Positions 22,742 to 31,417 are shown, counted from the first letter of the stretch. The stretch is 34,225 nt of DNA from Nanobdellota archaeon (GCA_018813685.1 JAHJAV010000083.1:1-34225); one strand, 5' to 3'. Numbers and translations: made by a program. Notes: generated by a model not told the origin, from the sequence alone.

Positions 22742-23686
22742 TTATTTAAATAAATCTGCTTTATTGTCGCAGCCTAAGAGCTTAATCTTTCTTTTTACAA
22801 TCTCTTTTACTAAGTCTCTAGCTGGGCCTAAATATAATCTTGGATCAAAGTTTTTTGGGTCTTCTGAAAGGGCTTTTCTTATTCCTGCAGTTAATCCTAA
22901 TCTTAAGTCAGTGTCTATGTTAACTTTTTGAACACCTATCTTTACAGCTTGTTTAATCTGGTCTTCAGGAACTCCTTTGCTGCCTTTTATCGCTGCTCCG
23001 TATTTATTGCATATATCAACATATTCTGGGAGTACTGAAGATGAGCCGTGCAGGACTAATGGGATCTTGACAATTTCCCTTATCGCTTTTAGTCTTTCAA
23101 AGTCAAGTTTTGGCTCTGATTTGAATTTATAAGCGCCATGTGATGTTCCTATTGCAACTGCTAATGAGTCGCATTTTGTTTTTTCTACAAATGTTTTTGC
23201 TTCATTAGGGTCTGTGTAGACAGCAGAAGCTGCTACTTTTCCGCCTTCTCCTGAATCAAACTGTTCCCCTATCAATTTTCCTAGTTCTGCTTCTACAGAA
23301 ACTTTTTTAGGATGAGCATAATCTACAACTTTTTTTGTTAGTGCAATGTTACCTTCAAATGGTTCGTGAGAACCGTCTATCATAACAGATGTGAATCCGT
23401 CTTCTATAACTTCCTGGCATAGTTCAAAAGTATCTCCATGATCTAAGTGTATTGCTATGGGCAGTTTAGTTTCTTTTTCAGCTGCTTCAATCAATTTCAT
23501 TATATAGTTTCTTCCTGCGTATTTTCTTGCTCCTCTTGAGATCTGAAGTATTAGTGGGGCGTTTAGTTCTTTGGCTGCTTCTGTAATTCCCTGTATGAGC
23601 TCCATGTTATTTACATTAAAAGCGCCTAGAGCAAAGCCTTCTTCCATTGCTTTGTCCATCAATTTCTTGTTTGTTACAAATGGCAT
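22742..23686 (-). CDS. fba: Class II fructose-bisphosphate aldolase
   Basis: Zinc-dependent aldolase that splits or forms fructose 1,6-bisphosphate. Metal and substrate residues are seen in HLDHGD, MIDGSH, AIGTSHGAYKF and VLHGSSS, and the C-terminal NIDTDLRL is typical. Length is 314 residues. The ATG at 23686 follows GGTGAT with good spacing and is preferred over the in-frame GTG at 23695. It starts 12 bp after pfkA. Class II aldolase is the bacterial-type enzyme; most archaea use unrelated aldolases. Confidence 0.93.
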   Translation of the reverse strand: MPFVTNKKLMDKAMEEGFALGAFNVNNMELIQGITEAAKELNAPLILQISRGARKYAGRNYIMKLIEAAEKETKLPIAIHLDHGDTFELCQEVIEDGFTSVMIDGSHEPFEGNIALTKKVVDYAHPKKVSVEAELGKLIGEQFDSGEGGKVAASAVYTDPNEAKTFVEKTKCDSLAVAIGTSHGAYKFKSEPKLDFERLKAIREIVKIPLVLHGSSSVLPEYVDICNKYGAAIKGSKGVPEDQIKQAVKIGVQKVNIDTDLRLGLTAGIRKALSEDPKNFDPRLYLGPARDLVKEIVKRKIKLLGCDNKADLFK

Positions 23687-23698
23687 ATCAATCACCTT

Positions 23699-24757
23699 TT
23701 AGTCTGTTTCAAAAAATAATTTTGCTTCGTCAAATCTTTCTTTTGGAACTGTTTTTAGTTTTCCAACTGCTTTGTTTAAGTCTACTGCAATAATATCTAT
23801 TCCTTTTAGAGCAGCCATCTTTCCAAATTCTCTTTTGTCTATCATGTCAGCTGCTTTTACCCCTAGCCTTGTTCCCAGGACTCTGTCAAATACAGTTGGG
23901 TCGCCTGCTCTTTGAAGATGGCCTAGAACAACGTGCCTGCATTCGATTCCTGTTCTTTTTTCGATCTCTTCTGATAATCTTTCTGCTATCCCGCCTAATC
24001 TTACATGGCCGAATGCATCTTTTTCCCCTGTCTGTAATATCATCTGGCCTTCTTTTGGAACAGCTCCTTCTGAGCATGCGATTATAGCGTAATTCTTTCC
24101 TTTCTTTTTTCTGTTTTTTAGTATGTTGCAGATTTCATTGAGGTCAAATGGTTCTTCTGGTAATAGTATTACTGAAGCGCCTCCTGCTATTCCTGATTCT
24201 AATGTCATCCAGCCTGCATGCCTTCCCATTATCTCTACTACTATTGTTCTATGGTGGGATTTTGCAGTTGTGTGTAGGTTTTGGATAGATTCTGTTGCCC
24301 TTGTTATTGCTGTATTGAATCCAAATGTATAATCTGTCTCATTTAGGTCATTATCGATTGTTTTTGGAACACCAACTACTTTTACACCCTCTTTGAATAG
24401 TTTGTTTGCTACGCCTAGTGTGTCTTCTCCGCCGATTGCTATAAGAAAATCACAGTTTAATTTTTTTAAGTTATCTTTTACTTTTTGCGGGCCATTTTCT
24501 ACTTTGTATGGATTTGTTCTTGAGGTGTGCAAAATAGTCCCTCCAAGCATGTGTATATCTGAAACTTGGTCTAAGTCTAGAACACCGCAGTGGCTGCAGT
24601 CTAGTAATCCTTTCCATCCGTCTAAAATTCCGAGAACATCATATCCTAAACTTTTAGCTTTTACGACTATTCCTCTGATTACTGCATTAAGCCCAGGGGC
24701 ATCTCCTCCGCCGGTTAAAACTGCAATCTGTTTTCCTTTTTTTCCTGTTACAGCCAT
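23699..24757 (-). CDS. pfkA: 6-phosphofructokinase, PfkA family, with residues typical of pyrophosphate-dependent enzymes
   Basis: Phosphorylates fructose 6-phosphate at C1. The family motifs are GGGDAPGLNAVIRG, the phosphoryl-donor loop IGGEDTLG (109-113), the catalytic PKTIDND with D135, and the substrate segment MGRHAGW. At the two positions used to separate ATP from pyrophosphate enzymes (E. coli G104 and G124) this protein has D112 and K132, the combination found in PPi-dependent forms. If so, the step is reversible and serves both glycolysis and gluconeogenesis. First gene of the operon with fba and gap, with divergent promoter facing the gene at 24937. Confidence 0.9.
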   Translation of the reverse strand: MAVTGKKGKQIAVLTGGGDAPGLNAVIRGIVVKAKSLGYDVLGILDGWKGLLDCSHCGVLDLDQVSDIHMLGGTILHTSRTNPYKVENGPQKVKDNLKKLNCDFLIAIGGEDTLGVANKLFKEGVKVVGVPKTIDNDLNETDYTFGFNTAITRATESIQNLHTTAKSHHRTIVVEIMGRHAGWMTLESGIAGGASVILLPEEPFDLNEICNILKNRKKKGKNYAIIACSEGAVPKEGQMILQTGEKDAFGHVRLGGIAERLSEEIEKRTGIECRHVVLGHLQRAGDPTVFDRVLGTRLGVKAADMIDKREFGKMAALKGIDIIAVDLNKAVGKLKTVPKERFDEAKLFFETD

Positions 24758-24936
24758 TTCAAAACCTCTGGTTTTGTAATACCGTCAAAATTTTACAATT
24801 TTTGAGGCATAATACCACCCTATTATTAATTTGGAAAGGAGCTAGTATATAAATCTTTCTATTATCATATACTATCATACTAATAACGAAAGGTTTATAT
24901 ATAAGTCTTATAAATACTATTGATTATGGTGGTATT
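24758..24936. promoter_or_regulatory. Divergent promoter region between pfkA and the RHH-nucleotidyltransferase gene
   Basis: GGTTTATATATAAG at about 24890-24903 is the TATA box for the plus-strand gene, with GGTGGT before its ATG. On the minus strand GATTTATATACTAG around 24842-24855 serves pfkA. Between them TATCATATACT and ATCATACTAA repeat imperfectly at 24864-24884. The fused RHH domain next door is an obvious candidate for binding here. Confidence 0.45.
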
Positions 24937-25800
24937 ATGAAGGAACGAATTACAATAACGCTTAAAGAAGATTTGATAAAACAGCTTGATAAAAGAATAG
25001 ATGGCGAGCAGATAAAGAACAGGAGCCAAGAGATAGAAACAATATTAGAGGATGCTTTAGGGAACTCAATTCCTTCAAAGGCTTTGATATTAGCTGGCGG
25101 AAAAGGAACAAGATTAAGGCCCCTAACTCTGAAGATCCCTAAAGGTTTAGTTGAAGTGCAGGGAAAAACACTTACGGAATGGCTTTTTGAGCTGCTTAAG
25201 AAATATGGGATAAGGGATGTGATATTATCTACAGGCTATCTTTCTGAAAAGATGAGAGATTATTTTACAGACGGAAGCAAGTTTGGGATGAATGTTGATT
25301 ATGTTGAAGAGGATCCAGAAAAGCCCATGGGTACTGCAGGACCTCTTAGACTGGCGCAGCATATGCTTAAAGAAAGTTTTATAGTTTCTAATGGCGATGA
25401 GCTTAAGTGCATCAATATTCCCAGGATGTTTAGGTTGCACAAAAGGAAGAATGCATTGGTTACTATTGCCCTTACTACTGTGGATGATCCTACCCAGTAT
25501 GGTGTTGCAAGGCTGGATGGTTCACGGATACTTGAATTTGTCGAGAAGCCTAAGCGGAAAGAAGCACCTTCTAATCTGATAAATTCTGGATTTTATATTA
25601 TTGAGCCAGAGGTAATTGAGATGATCCCTAAAGGAAAGTTCTGCATGTTTGAGAAGGATATTTTTCCGCAGCTGGCTAAGGAAGGAAGGATCAGAGGATT
25701 TCCATTTTCAGGGCAGTGGTTTGATACTGGAAATTTTGAAAGATTGGAAAGAGCTAGAAAATTATGGAAAGGGATTATTGTTGAGGAAGATGGGGATTAA
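24937..25800 (+). CDS. Sugar-1-phosphate nucleotidyltransferase fused to an N-terminal ribbon-helix-helix domain
   Basis: A 287-residue two-domain protein. Residues 1-45 read MKERITITLKEDLIKQLDKR then NRSQEIETILEDALG, a clear CopG/MetJ-type RHH DNA-binding domain. From residue 48 follows a complete NDP-sugar pyrophosphorylase: ALILAGGKGTRLRPLT (GGKGTRL 54-60), IPKGLVEV, the metal-binding SNGD, and VEKP and FDTGNFE near the end. It should activate glucose-, mannose- or a related sugar 1-phosphate. The fusion suggests the enzyme also binds DNA and may regulate its own or neighbouring genes, such as divergent pfkA. Start chosen by GGTGGT. Confidence 0.85.
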   Translation: MKERITITLKEDLIKQLDKRIDGEQIKNRSQEIETILEDALGNSIPSKALILAGGKGTRLRPLTLKIPKGLVEVQGKTLTEWLFELLKKYGIRDVILSTGYLSEKMRDYFTDGSKFGMNVDYVEEDPEKPMGTAGPLRLAQHMLKESFIVSNGDELKCINIPRMFRLHKRKNALVTIALTTVDDPTQYGVARLDGSRILEFVEKPKRKEAPSNLINSGFYIIEPEVIEMIPKGKFCMFEKDIFPQLAKEGRIRGFPFSGQWFDTGNFERLERARKLWKGIIVEEDGD

Positions 25801-25853
25801 ATATATTTTCTCGAATACATATCTTTATAAATTTGTTTCCATTTTCCTAAGAA

Positions 25854-26615
25854 ATGAAAATAGAAGTTGAGTTAGGGGAAAGGTATTATTTTTTTTATCA
25901 TTTAGCTAAATCTCTAAAAACCGGTGTTGACCTCCCTACATCATTGACAAGATGTGCCAATAGATTCAGAGAAGGTCATCCATTAAGGCAATATTGTGGT
26001 GTGGCTGTACAAGAATTAGCTAGAAGCGGATTCGATGGGTTCTTTAATTCATTTGATGGTTTTGTCTATTTTCCAATGTTTCCTAGATATAGTGAACGTA
26101 AAATAAATTCTTTTCATGGGGGAGTTCCTATTTTTTCGCCAACAGAACCAGGTTTAATTTGCCCTCCTACTCAACCGGGAGAAGTTGTAATGCCGTATAG
26201 AATCCATTTCATAGGAAGCCTAGAATATATTGCCCATATGCTAAGTTATAGGGATAAAATGGGTGAACAAAATCCTGTGTCTGATTTAAGGGCAATAGGC
26301 TTATATCTGAGAATGTTCCCTGATTTTTTAGATAGCCAAACATTATGGATGGATGTCGCAGGATTATGTGAAAGTGGAACTATAATTAATTATTACCGCT
26401 GGAATAGGGGATTGGAAGAATCTGAATTGTTAGCGAAGTTTAAAAGTGGCATACCTAATCCTCCTTCATTCTCAGAATTCTTGTGTGAAGCATTTGGTTT
26501 TTATTCAGCTAAAATTGAAGCAGGAGAAAAAGTGAGCAATATTATACCTGGTGATTTGGATAAACAACGAATCTGGATTGGTGTTGCTTTGGAGATAATC
26601 AATGCTACTGAATAA
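25854..26615 (+). CDS. Uncharacterised soluble protein
   Basis: A 253-residue protein I do not recognise. It has no signal peptide or membrane helix. The N-terminal part is helical (YYFFYHLAKSLKTGVDLPTS). A central proline- and glycine-rich stretch (GGVPIFSPTEPGLICPPTQP) is followed by helices with YRIHFIGSLEYIAHML. TTTATAAATTTG at about 25824-25835 predicts a leaderless transcript. It lies between two sugar-nucleotide genes on the same strand but has its own promoter. Function unknown. Confidence 0.6.
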   Translation: MKIEVELGERYYFFYHLAKSLKTGVDLPTSLTRCANRFREGHPLRQYCGVAVQELARSGFDGFFNSFDGFVYFPMFPRYSERKINSFHGGVPIFSPTEPGLICPPTQPGEVVMPYRIHFIGSLEYIAHMLSYRDKMGEQNPVSDLRAIGLYLRMFPDFLDSQTLWMDVAGLCESGTIINYYRWNRGLEESELLAKFKSGIPNPPSFSEFLCEAFGFYSAKIEAGEKVSNIIPGDLDKQRIWIGVALEIINATE

Positions 26616-26716
26616 GGTTCAGGCGAAATGGCTAGGGATCTGGAAGAAACTATATAACACTTTAACCATAACAGTTCTGCATAACTTTTATATACTTCAG
26701 AGCATTGGTTGTTTTT

Positions 26717-28048
26717 ATGTCAATATTCAAAGCTTATGATGTAAGGGGAGTTTATCCTTCTGAGCTGAATGAAGAGATTGCATATAAAGTAGGCAGAGCC
26801 TTTGTCACTTTTTTGAAGGTGGATAATGTGGCTGTTTCACAGGATATGAGGGAGAGTTCTGATTCTATCAAGAAAAGCTTGATTAAAGGGATAATTGACC
26901 AAGGCGCAGATGTTATTGAAGTAGAAGGCCTTTGCAGTACACCTAAGAATTATTTTGCCTGCTGGTTTTTGAAAGCTTCTGGATCTATAATGGTAACTGC
27001 TTCGCATAATCCTGGCAAGTATAATGGATTTAAGTTTACTCGCGAGCAGGCAATTCCTATTTCCGGCGATACAGGGATAAAGGAGATTGAGCAGCTTGTT
27101 TTGAAGAATAAGTTTAAAGAAGTTACTCATAAAGGAAAAGTTGTCAGAAAGGATATTGAGAAAGAGTATGCTAATCATGTTCTTAACATGATTGATGTCA
27201 AGAAGATAAAGCCATTGAAAGTTGTGATTGATGCTGGCAATGGAATGGGTGGAAAAGATATTGAGCTTGTTTTGGATAATTTACCTTTGAAAGTGACTAA
27301 GATGTATTTTGAGCCTGATGGAAGTTTTCCAAATCATGAAGCAAATCCTTTGAAAGAAGAGAACTTAATTGATCTGAAGAAAAGGGTGTTAGGGGAGAAG
27401 GCTGATTTTGGAATTGCCTTAGATGGTGATGCTGACAGGGTATTTTTTATTGATGAAAATGGCGAGACAGTTGCTTCTGATCTGATAACCTGTTTGATTG
27501 CAGAAGAGATTCTTTTGATGAATCCTGGAGAGAATGTTCTTTATGACCTTCGGAACTCGTGGATAGTTAAAGAGATTATTGAGAAGAATAAAGGAAAAGC
27601 ACACATGTGCAGGGTAGGGCACGCTTTTATCAAAGAGCAGATGAGAAAAGAGAATGCTGTTTTTGCAGGTGAGCTTTCTGGACATTTTTACTTTAAGGAT
27701 AATTTCTATACAGATTCAGCTGTTATAGCTGCTTTGAAAGTCATCCAGATAATCTCTGAGAAAGGGAAAAAGTTAAGTGAATTGGTGAAGCCACTTAGGA
27801 AATATTTTGCATCTGGCGAGATAAATTCCGAGGTTGAAGATAAAGAAGGAAAGATGAAAGAATTGGCTGAGAAGTATTCTTCTGGCAAGGTTTCTTATCT
27901 GGATGGAATCAGGATTGATTTTAAAGATTGGTGGTTTAATGTCAGGCCCTCTAATACTGAGCCTTTGCTTCGGCTGAATCTGGAAGCCAAGTCAAATGAA
28001 ATGATGGAAAAGAAAAGGGATGAAATTCTTGGGATTATAAGGGGATAG
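26717..28048 (+). CDS. manB: Phosphomannomutase/phosphoglucomutase
   Basis: Alpha-D-phosphohexomutase of 443 residues with all four loops canonical: phosphoserine TASHNP (S96), metal site DGDADR, sugar-binding GELSGH, and phosphate-binding RPSNTEPLLRL. The GELSGH loop fits mannose and glucose phosphates. It likely supplies sugar 1-phosphate to the nucleotidyltransferase encoded 1 kb upstream. TTTTATATACTT near 26687-26698 predicts a leaderless message, which selects the ATG at 26717 over a TTG at 26705. Confidence 0.88.
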   Translation: MSIFKAYDVRGVYPSELNEEIAYKVGRAFVTFLKVDNVAVSQDMRESSDSIKKSLIKGIIDQGADVIEVEGLCSTPKNYFACWFLKASGSIMVTASHNPGKYNGFKFTREQAIPISGDTGIKEIEQLVLKNKFKEVTHKGKVVRKDIEKEYANHVLNMIDVKKIKPLKVVIDAGNGMGGKDIELVLDNLPLKVTKMYFEPDGSFPNHEANPLKEENLIDLKKRVLGEKADFGIALDGDADRVFFIDENGETVASDLITCLIAEEILLMNPGENVLYDLRNSWIVKEIIEKNKGKAHMCRVGHAFIKEQMRKENAVFAGELSGHFYFKDNFYTDSAVIAALKVIQIISEKGKKLSELVKPLRKYFASGEINSEVEDKEGKMKELAEKYSSGKVSYLDGIRIDFKDWWFNVRPSNTEPLLRLNLEAKSNEMMEKKRDEILGIIRG

Positions 28049-28149
28049 CTTACTGAGCTTAGAAAAACAACAGCCTGAAGAATTAGGCATTAAGTTCTGG
28101 ACTTATTAAGGGCAAATGTATATAAACCTGAAGTGGTTGGATAGTTTAT

Positions 28150-28830
28150 ATGTTAAGGAAAAAGAATGTAATTTTGGCCTTGTGCTTTGGTTTAGCAGTC
28201 TGCATCTGTTTGGTTGTTTTTATAACCAGCTTTAAACTGAATTCTTTTGGTGAGGAGTTTTATAAGGTTGAGTTTGAAAAATATGATGTTTATGGGAACT
28301 TCTATGGGCAGGATGTTGATGAAATAAACCAAGAGGTTTTGGATTATATAAAAGGGAAGGGAGATAGTTTAGATACTGAGGTTTTTGAGAAGAATGAGAT
28401 AGAGCATCTAGTGGATGTAAGGGGGGTAATAGCTAAGATAAATTCATTTTATTATTGGAGCTGGTTGATTTCTGTTGTTTTAATGGTAGTTTTATTTAGC
28501 GTCAATAGAAAGGGATTTGTTAAGAATATAATCAAGGTTTTGGTTTATAGTGGATTGTCTACCATTATTTTAACTCTAGTTATATTGGCGTTGGTTATCT
28601 TAAAATTTGATTCGGTTTTTACATCATTTCACCACATATTTTTTCCACAAGGCGGATGGTTATTTAATACTTCTGACAAGATAGTAAATTTATATCCTTC
28701 TGGGCTTTTTTATGATATTGCAAAAAGGATATTTTTTAGTGTGATGGTGTATGGCTGTGTTTTAATTTTGTTGGGGGCATTAGGACACAAGATTTTAGTA
28801 AAATATTTAAACAAGGGCAAGAATAAGTAA
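28150..28830 (+). CDS. DUF1461-like integral membrane protein
   Basis: A 226-residue protein with four membrane helices: one near the N-terminus (about 8-28), two in the middle (about 105-123 and 130-152) and one near the C-terminus (about 192-212). An extracytoplasmic-looking loop lies after the first. The segment FTSFHHIFFPQGGWLF followed by VNLYPSGLFYD matches the signature of the DUF1461/TIGR01906 family as I remember it. Function of the family is not known to me. TGTATATAAACC at about 28117-28128 is its TATA box. tpiA starts 4 bp downstream, so the two are co-transcribed. Confidence 0.7.
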   Translation: MLRKKNVILALCFGLAVCICLVVFITSFKLNSFGEEFYKVEFEKYDVYGNFYGQDVDEINQEVLDYIKGKGDSLDTEVFEKNEIEHLVDVRGVIAKINSFYYWSWLISVVLMVVLFSVNRKGFVKNIIKVLVYSGLSTIILTLVILALVILKFDSVFTSFHHIFFPQGGWLFNTSDKIVNLYPSGLFYDIAKRIFFSVMVYGCVLILLGALGHKILVKYLNKGKNK

Positions 28831-28834
28831 GATA

Positions 28835-29584
28835 ATGAGAAAGACAATAATCGCTGGAAACTGGAAGATGAACAAGACAATAGCTGAATCTGTTTCTTTG
28901 GTTAAAGAGCTGAAGAAGATTTCTGCAGATGTTCGCAATAGGGAGATTATAGTCTGTCCTGCTTTTACTTCATTGAGCGCTGTTGCTGCTGAGCTTAAAT
29001 CAAGCAATATAAAAGTTGGAGCGCAGAATATGCATTTTGAGAAGAATGGCGCATTTACAGGTGAAATTTCTGCTTTGATGCTGAAAGATATTCCAGTTGA
29101 TTATGTTATATTAGGGCATTCTGAGAGAAGGCATGTTTTTGGTGAGGGTGATGAGCTTATCAATAAGAAAGTAAAAGCTGCGCTTTTGAATGGCCTTAAT
29201 TCAATATTTTGTGTTGGAGAGACCCTTAAAGAGAGAGAATCTGGGAAAACTAAAGATGTTATCGGAAATCAGGTTTTGAAAGGGTTAAAAGATGTTAGTA
29301 AAAAGGATATCCGGAAGGTAGTTATTGCTTATGAGCCTGTATGGGCAATAGGAACTGGGAAGACAGCTGCACCTGAGCAGGCAGAAGAGGCTCATTTGTT
29401 CATTAGGAAATTGCTGGGGAAGATATTTGATGATAATACATCTAATTCAGTTAGTATACTCTACGGTGGTTCTGTGAAGCCAGACAATATAAAAGAGCTT
29501 ATTGCAAAAGAGAATATAGACGGAGCATTGGTAGGAGGAGCTTCATTAGATGCCAAGATCTTTTACCAGATAATAAAATGCTAG
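28835..29584 (+). CDS. tpiA: Triosephosphate isomerase, bacterial type
   Basis: Interconverts dihydroxyacetone phosphate and glyceraldehyde 3-phosphate. Active-site residues are N9 and K11 (GNWKMN), H95 (LGHSERR) and E167 (AYEPVWAIGTG), with the phosphate loop YGGSVKP near the end. At 249 residues it has the bacterial/eukaryotic length; archaeal TIMs are about 25 residues shorter. It is separate from the pfkA-fba-gap operon and sits between two membrane-protein genes, consistent with independent acquisition. Confidence 0.93.
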   Translation: MRKTIIAGNWKMNKTIAESVSLVKELKKISADVRNREIIVCPAFTSLSAVAAELKSSNIKVGAQNMHFEKNGAFTGEISALMLKDIPVDYVILGHSERRHVFGEGDELINKKVKAALLNGLNSIFCVGETLKERESGKTKDVIGNQVLKGLKDVSKKDIRKVVIAYEPVWAIGTGKTAAPEQAEEAHLFIRKLLGKIFDDNTSNSVSILYGGSVKPDNIKELIAKENIDGALVGGASLDAKIFYQIIKC

Positions 29585-29802
29585 AAGAAAACCAAGTTGA
29601 ACAGGGCAAGAGTGTGCTAGACAATCCGATAATAGCTAAAGAAGAGGCTTTGTTAAAGCCGCAGCCTGTTAAGAAAAGCAAGATGTGGATATTTAAGCTG
29701 ATTTTGGTGTTATTGATATTAGGGGTTGTTTTGTATCTGTTTATGAACTCTGAGAAGATACAGTCTTTTGTTAATTCTTATTTTAATAATGTGCTCAGTT
29801 AA
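29578..29802 (+). CDS. Small single-span membrane protein
   Basis: A 74-residue protein with an N-terminal charged part of about 35 residues, a membrane helix around 38-58 (WIFKLILVLLILGVVLYLFM) and a short tail. The ATG overlaps the end of tpiA by 7 bp, so it is translated from the same message. The helix with lysines before it predicts a cytoplasmic N-terminus. Function unknown. Confidence 0.6.
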   Translation: MLEENQVEQGKSVLDNPIIAKEEALLKPQPVKKSKMWIFKLILVLLILGVVLYLFMNSEKIQSFVNSYFNNVLS

Positions 29803-30560
29803 GGGACATCTACATAGAGCTTGTGGAGGGTGTCGTAACTGTTGTCTTTAGTTCTAATAGAACAGCCTGTATCAATATCATATTGGACTGGATTAGGATC
29901 AGTGCTGATCTTTTTCCAGCATTTGCATTCAGGAGAATTTGTTAAAGCATGAAGGGGATCTTCTGTATCACTATTAGCATAGCACACAGTTAAATCAAAC
30001 ACATAGGTTCCTGCTGGTGCGCCTTTAACACTTACCCCTAATAAGAATTTCTCCTGTTCGTTGTTTTTTACTGTTTTTTGGAGGGTTACGCCTGAATAGT
30101 CTATGCCATTAGCAGTTGTGCTTGTTTGAAGCCATGTATCTGGTGAACCGCAACTGCCGCTTGTTGGGGGATCGACACTACATAATACATCATTCCCCTT
30201 ATTAAATGCCTTGTTGAATCTGACGTTTACCTGAAACTCATTAGAGGAGCCTATATTCAGTGTATTTAAAATGCCTATTCCAAATGTCTTAAACTCGCCG
30301 TTGCCTATTGTTTTCTTGTCAAATGGGATAGCTACCCTGCTGCCGTCATCCAGTAATCGCTCTATCTCCTGTTCTGTCCTTTCGTCATATGTCATCTTAA
30401 TTGTTTCTGCGTGTGAAAAGAATTTTTTAAGGATGCCTATGCTAAATCCAAAGATTACTATGCAGATGATCAGAATTACGATAAAGTTGACAGAAAGCTC
30501 AAATCCTGCTTTTTTGTTTCCCAGAGGGAAATTTAAATTTTTTTTCTTTTTAACATTCAT
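29799..30560 (-). CDS. Type IV pilin-like surface protein
   Basis: A 253-residue protein with a class III signal peptide: a basic start (MNVKKKK), the processing-site pattern NKKAG followed by FELSVNF, and a hydrophobic helix IVILIICIVIFGFSIGIL. The C-terminal 200 residues are a beta-rich outer domain with several cysteines (CSVDPP, SCGSP, CYAN, CKCW, GCSI). It is more distant from the two pilins upstream, which share the motif AAMELSV. ATATTTAAACC near 30582-30592 gives a leaderless start. It ends in a 4-bp convergent overlap. Confidence 0.7.
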   Translation of the reverse strand: MNVKKKKNLNFPLGNKKAGFELSVNFIVILIICIVIFGFSIGILKKFFSHAETIKMTYDERTEQEIERLLDDGSRVAIPFDKKTIGNGEFKTFGIGILNTLNIGSSNEFQVNVRFNKAFNKGNDVLCSVDPPTSGSCGSPDTWLQTSTTANGIDYSGVTLQKTVKNNEQEKFLLGVSVKGAPAGTYVFDLTVCYANSDTEDPLHALTNSPECKCWKKISTDPNPVQYDIDTGCSIRTKDNSYDTLHKLYVDVP

Positions 30561-30598
30561 TTTATAATTTATTGATGAGTGGGTTTAAATATTTTACG

Positions 30599-31168
30599 TT
30601 AAAACTTACTCATTATGTTTTGGAACCTGTAATCCTGAGAATATTGCGCGTAATAATTTGCCCTGTATTTATTTATGGCATCCTGCATCTGCTTCATGAC
30701 TTCTTCTGGGTTGTCTATGAATTCAAGCTCCATCTTTGTTTCTTTTATACCTGTTAGGTCAATAACTATTTTTCCTGCGCTTAGGGTTGATTTCTTTTCA
30801 TAGCTGATCTTAGCAATGTTTTGATAAGGTATCTCTTTAGCGCTTACCTGGAATATCAAAAGACTTTTTGAGTAGACCAGCTTGTCAGGGTATAAGGTGT
30901 ATGCGACCTTGCCTAATGATGCATAGTTTTTTATAAGCAAAAGAACAGTGAATAATATAACAAAGAAGATAAACCACCTGATTATGGATGAAGCAGACAC
31001 TTCTATCCCAAATTCCCTGAAAGTGTCAAGGAAAACATCTAATCCCACTATACTATTTAGATAGAGCACTATGCCTATAATCAATGTTACTGTTATACCG
31101 ACAAAAACGAGATTTGAAATAAATGCCTTTTTTACATTTGGCCTTATTTCAGCTAATGCAGCTTCCAT
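30599..31168 (-). CDS. Membrane protein with PH-like domain
   Basis: A 189-residue protein. Two membrane helices (about 15-38 and 62-81) are followed by a cytoplasmic domain with YTLYPDKLVYSKSLLIFQVS, IPYQNIAKISYEK and GKIVIDLTGI. This is the pattern of bacterial PH-like (bPH2) domains found in small membrane proteins. The ATG at 31168 is preferred; a TTG at 31183 would overlap the upstream gene by 8 bp. It lies inside the pilin cluster and may support surface or membrane organisation; no specific role is known. Confidence 0.65.
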   Translation of the reverse strand: MEAALAEIRPNVKKAFISNLVFVGITVTLIIGIVLYLNSIVGLDVFLDTFREFGIEVSASSIIRWFIFFVILFTVLLLIKNYASLGKVAYTLYPDKLVYSKSLLIFQVSAKEIPYQNIAKISYEKKSTLSAGKIVIDLTGIKETKMELEFIDNPEEVMKQMQDAINKYRANYYAQYSQDYRFQNIMSKF

Positions 31169-31175
31169 TTTAGAA

Positions 31176-31388
31176 TTAATCAACTATCTCGTATTCCTTG
31201 ACTATAAGTATAAGGAAGAGAACAAGGATAATTGCCCCGATTATTATCATAGAAAAGCCAGTCATGCTAGTCCCCACAAATATCCTATATAATCCATAAC
31301 CCATTATAGCTACACCTAACCATAAAAACTTGTCAAGAACCATTTTCATTATTTCGAATTCTTCACTAGGTGTAAGGCGCTTTTTCAT
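31176..31388 (-). CDS. Small two-helix membrane protein
   Basis: A 70-residue protein with a charged N-terminus (MKKRLTPSEEFEIMK) and two membrane helices (FLWLGVAIMGYGLYRIFVG and FSMIIIGAIILVLFLILIV). AGAGGTTG precedes the ATG. It lies between a pilin gene and the PH-domain membrane gene, in the same direction and closely spaced, so it is part of the surface operon. Function unknown. Confidence 0.6.
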   Translation of the reverse strand: MKKRLTPSEEFEIMKMVLDKFLWLGVAIMGYGLYRIFVGTSMTGFSMIIIGAIILVLFLILIVKEYEIVD

Positions 31389-31417
31389 CTAACAACCTCT
31401 TTTTTAAAAAATAAGAT

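Noticed and set aside
24393-24779. 128-codon frame opposite pfkA
   Set aside because: Shadow of pfkA; no start context and no family resemblance.
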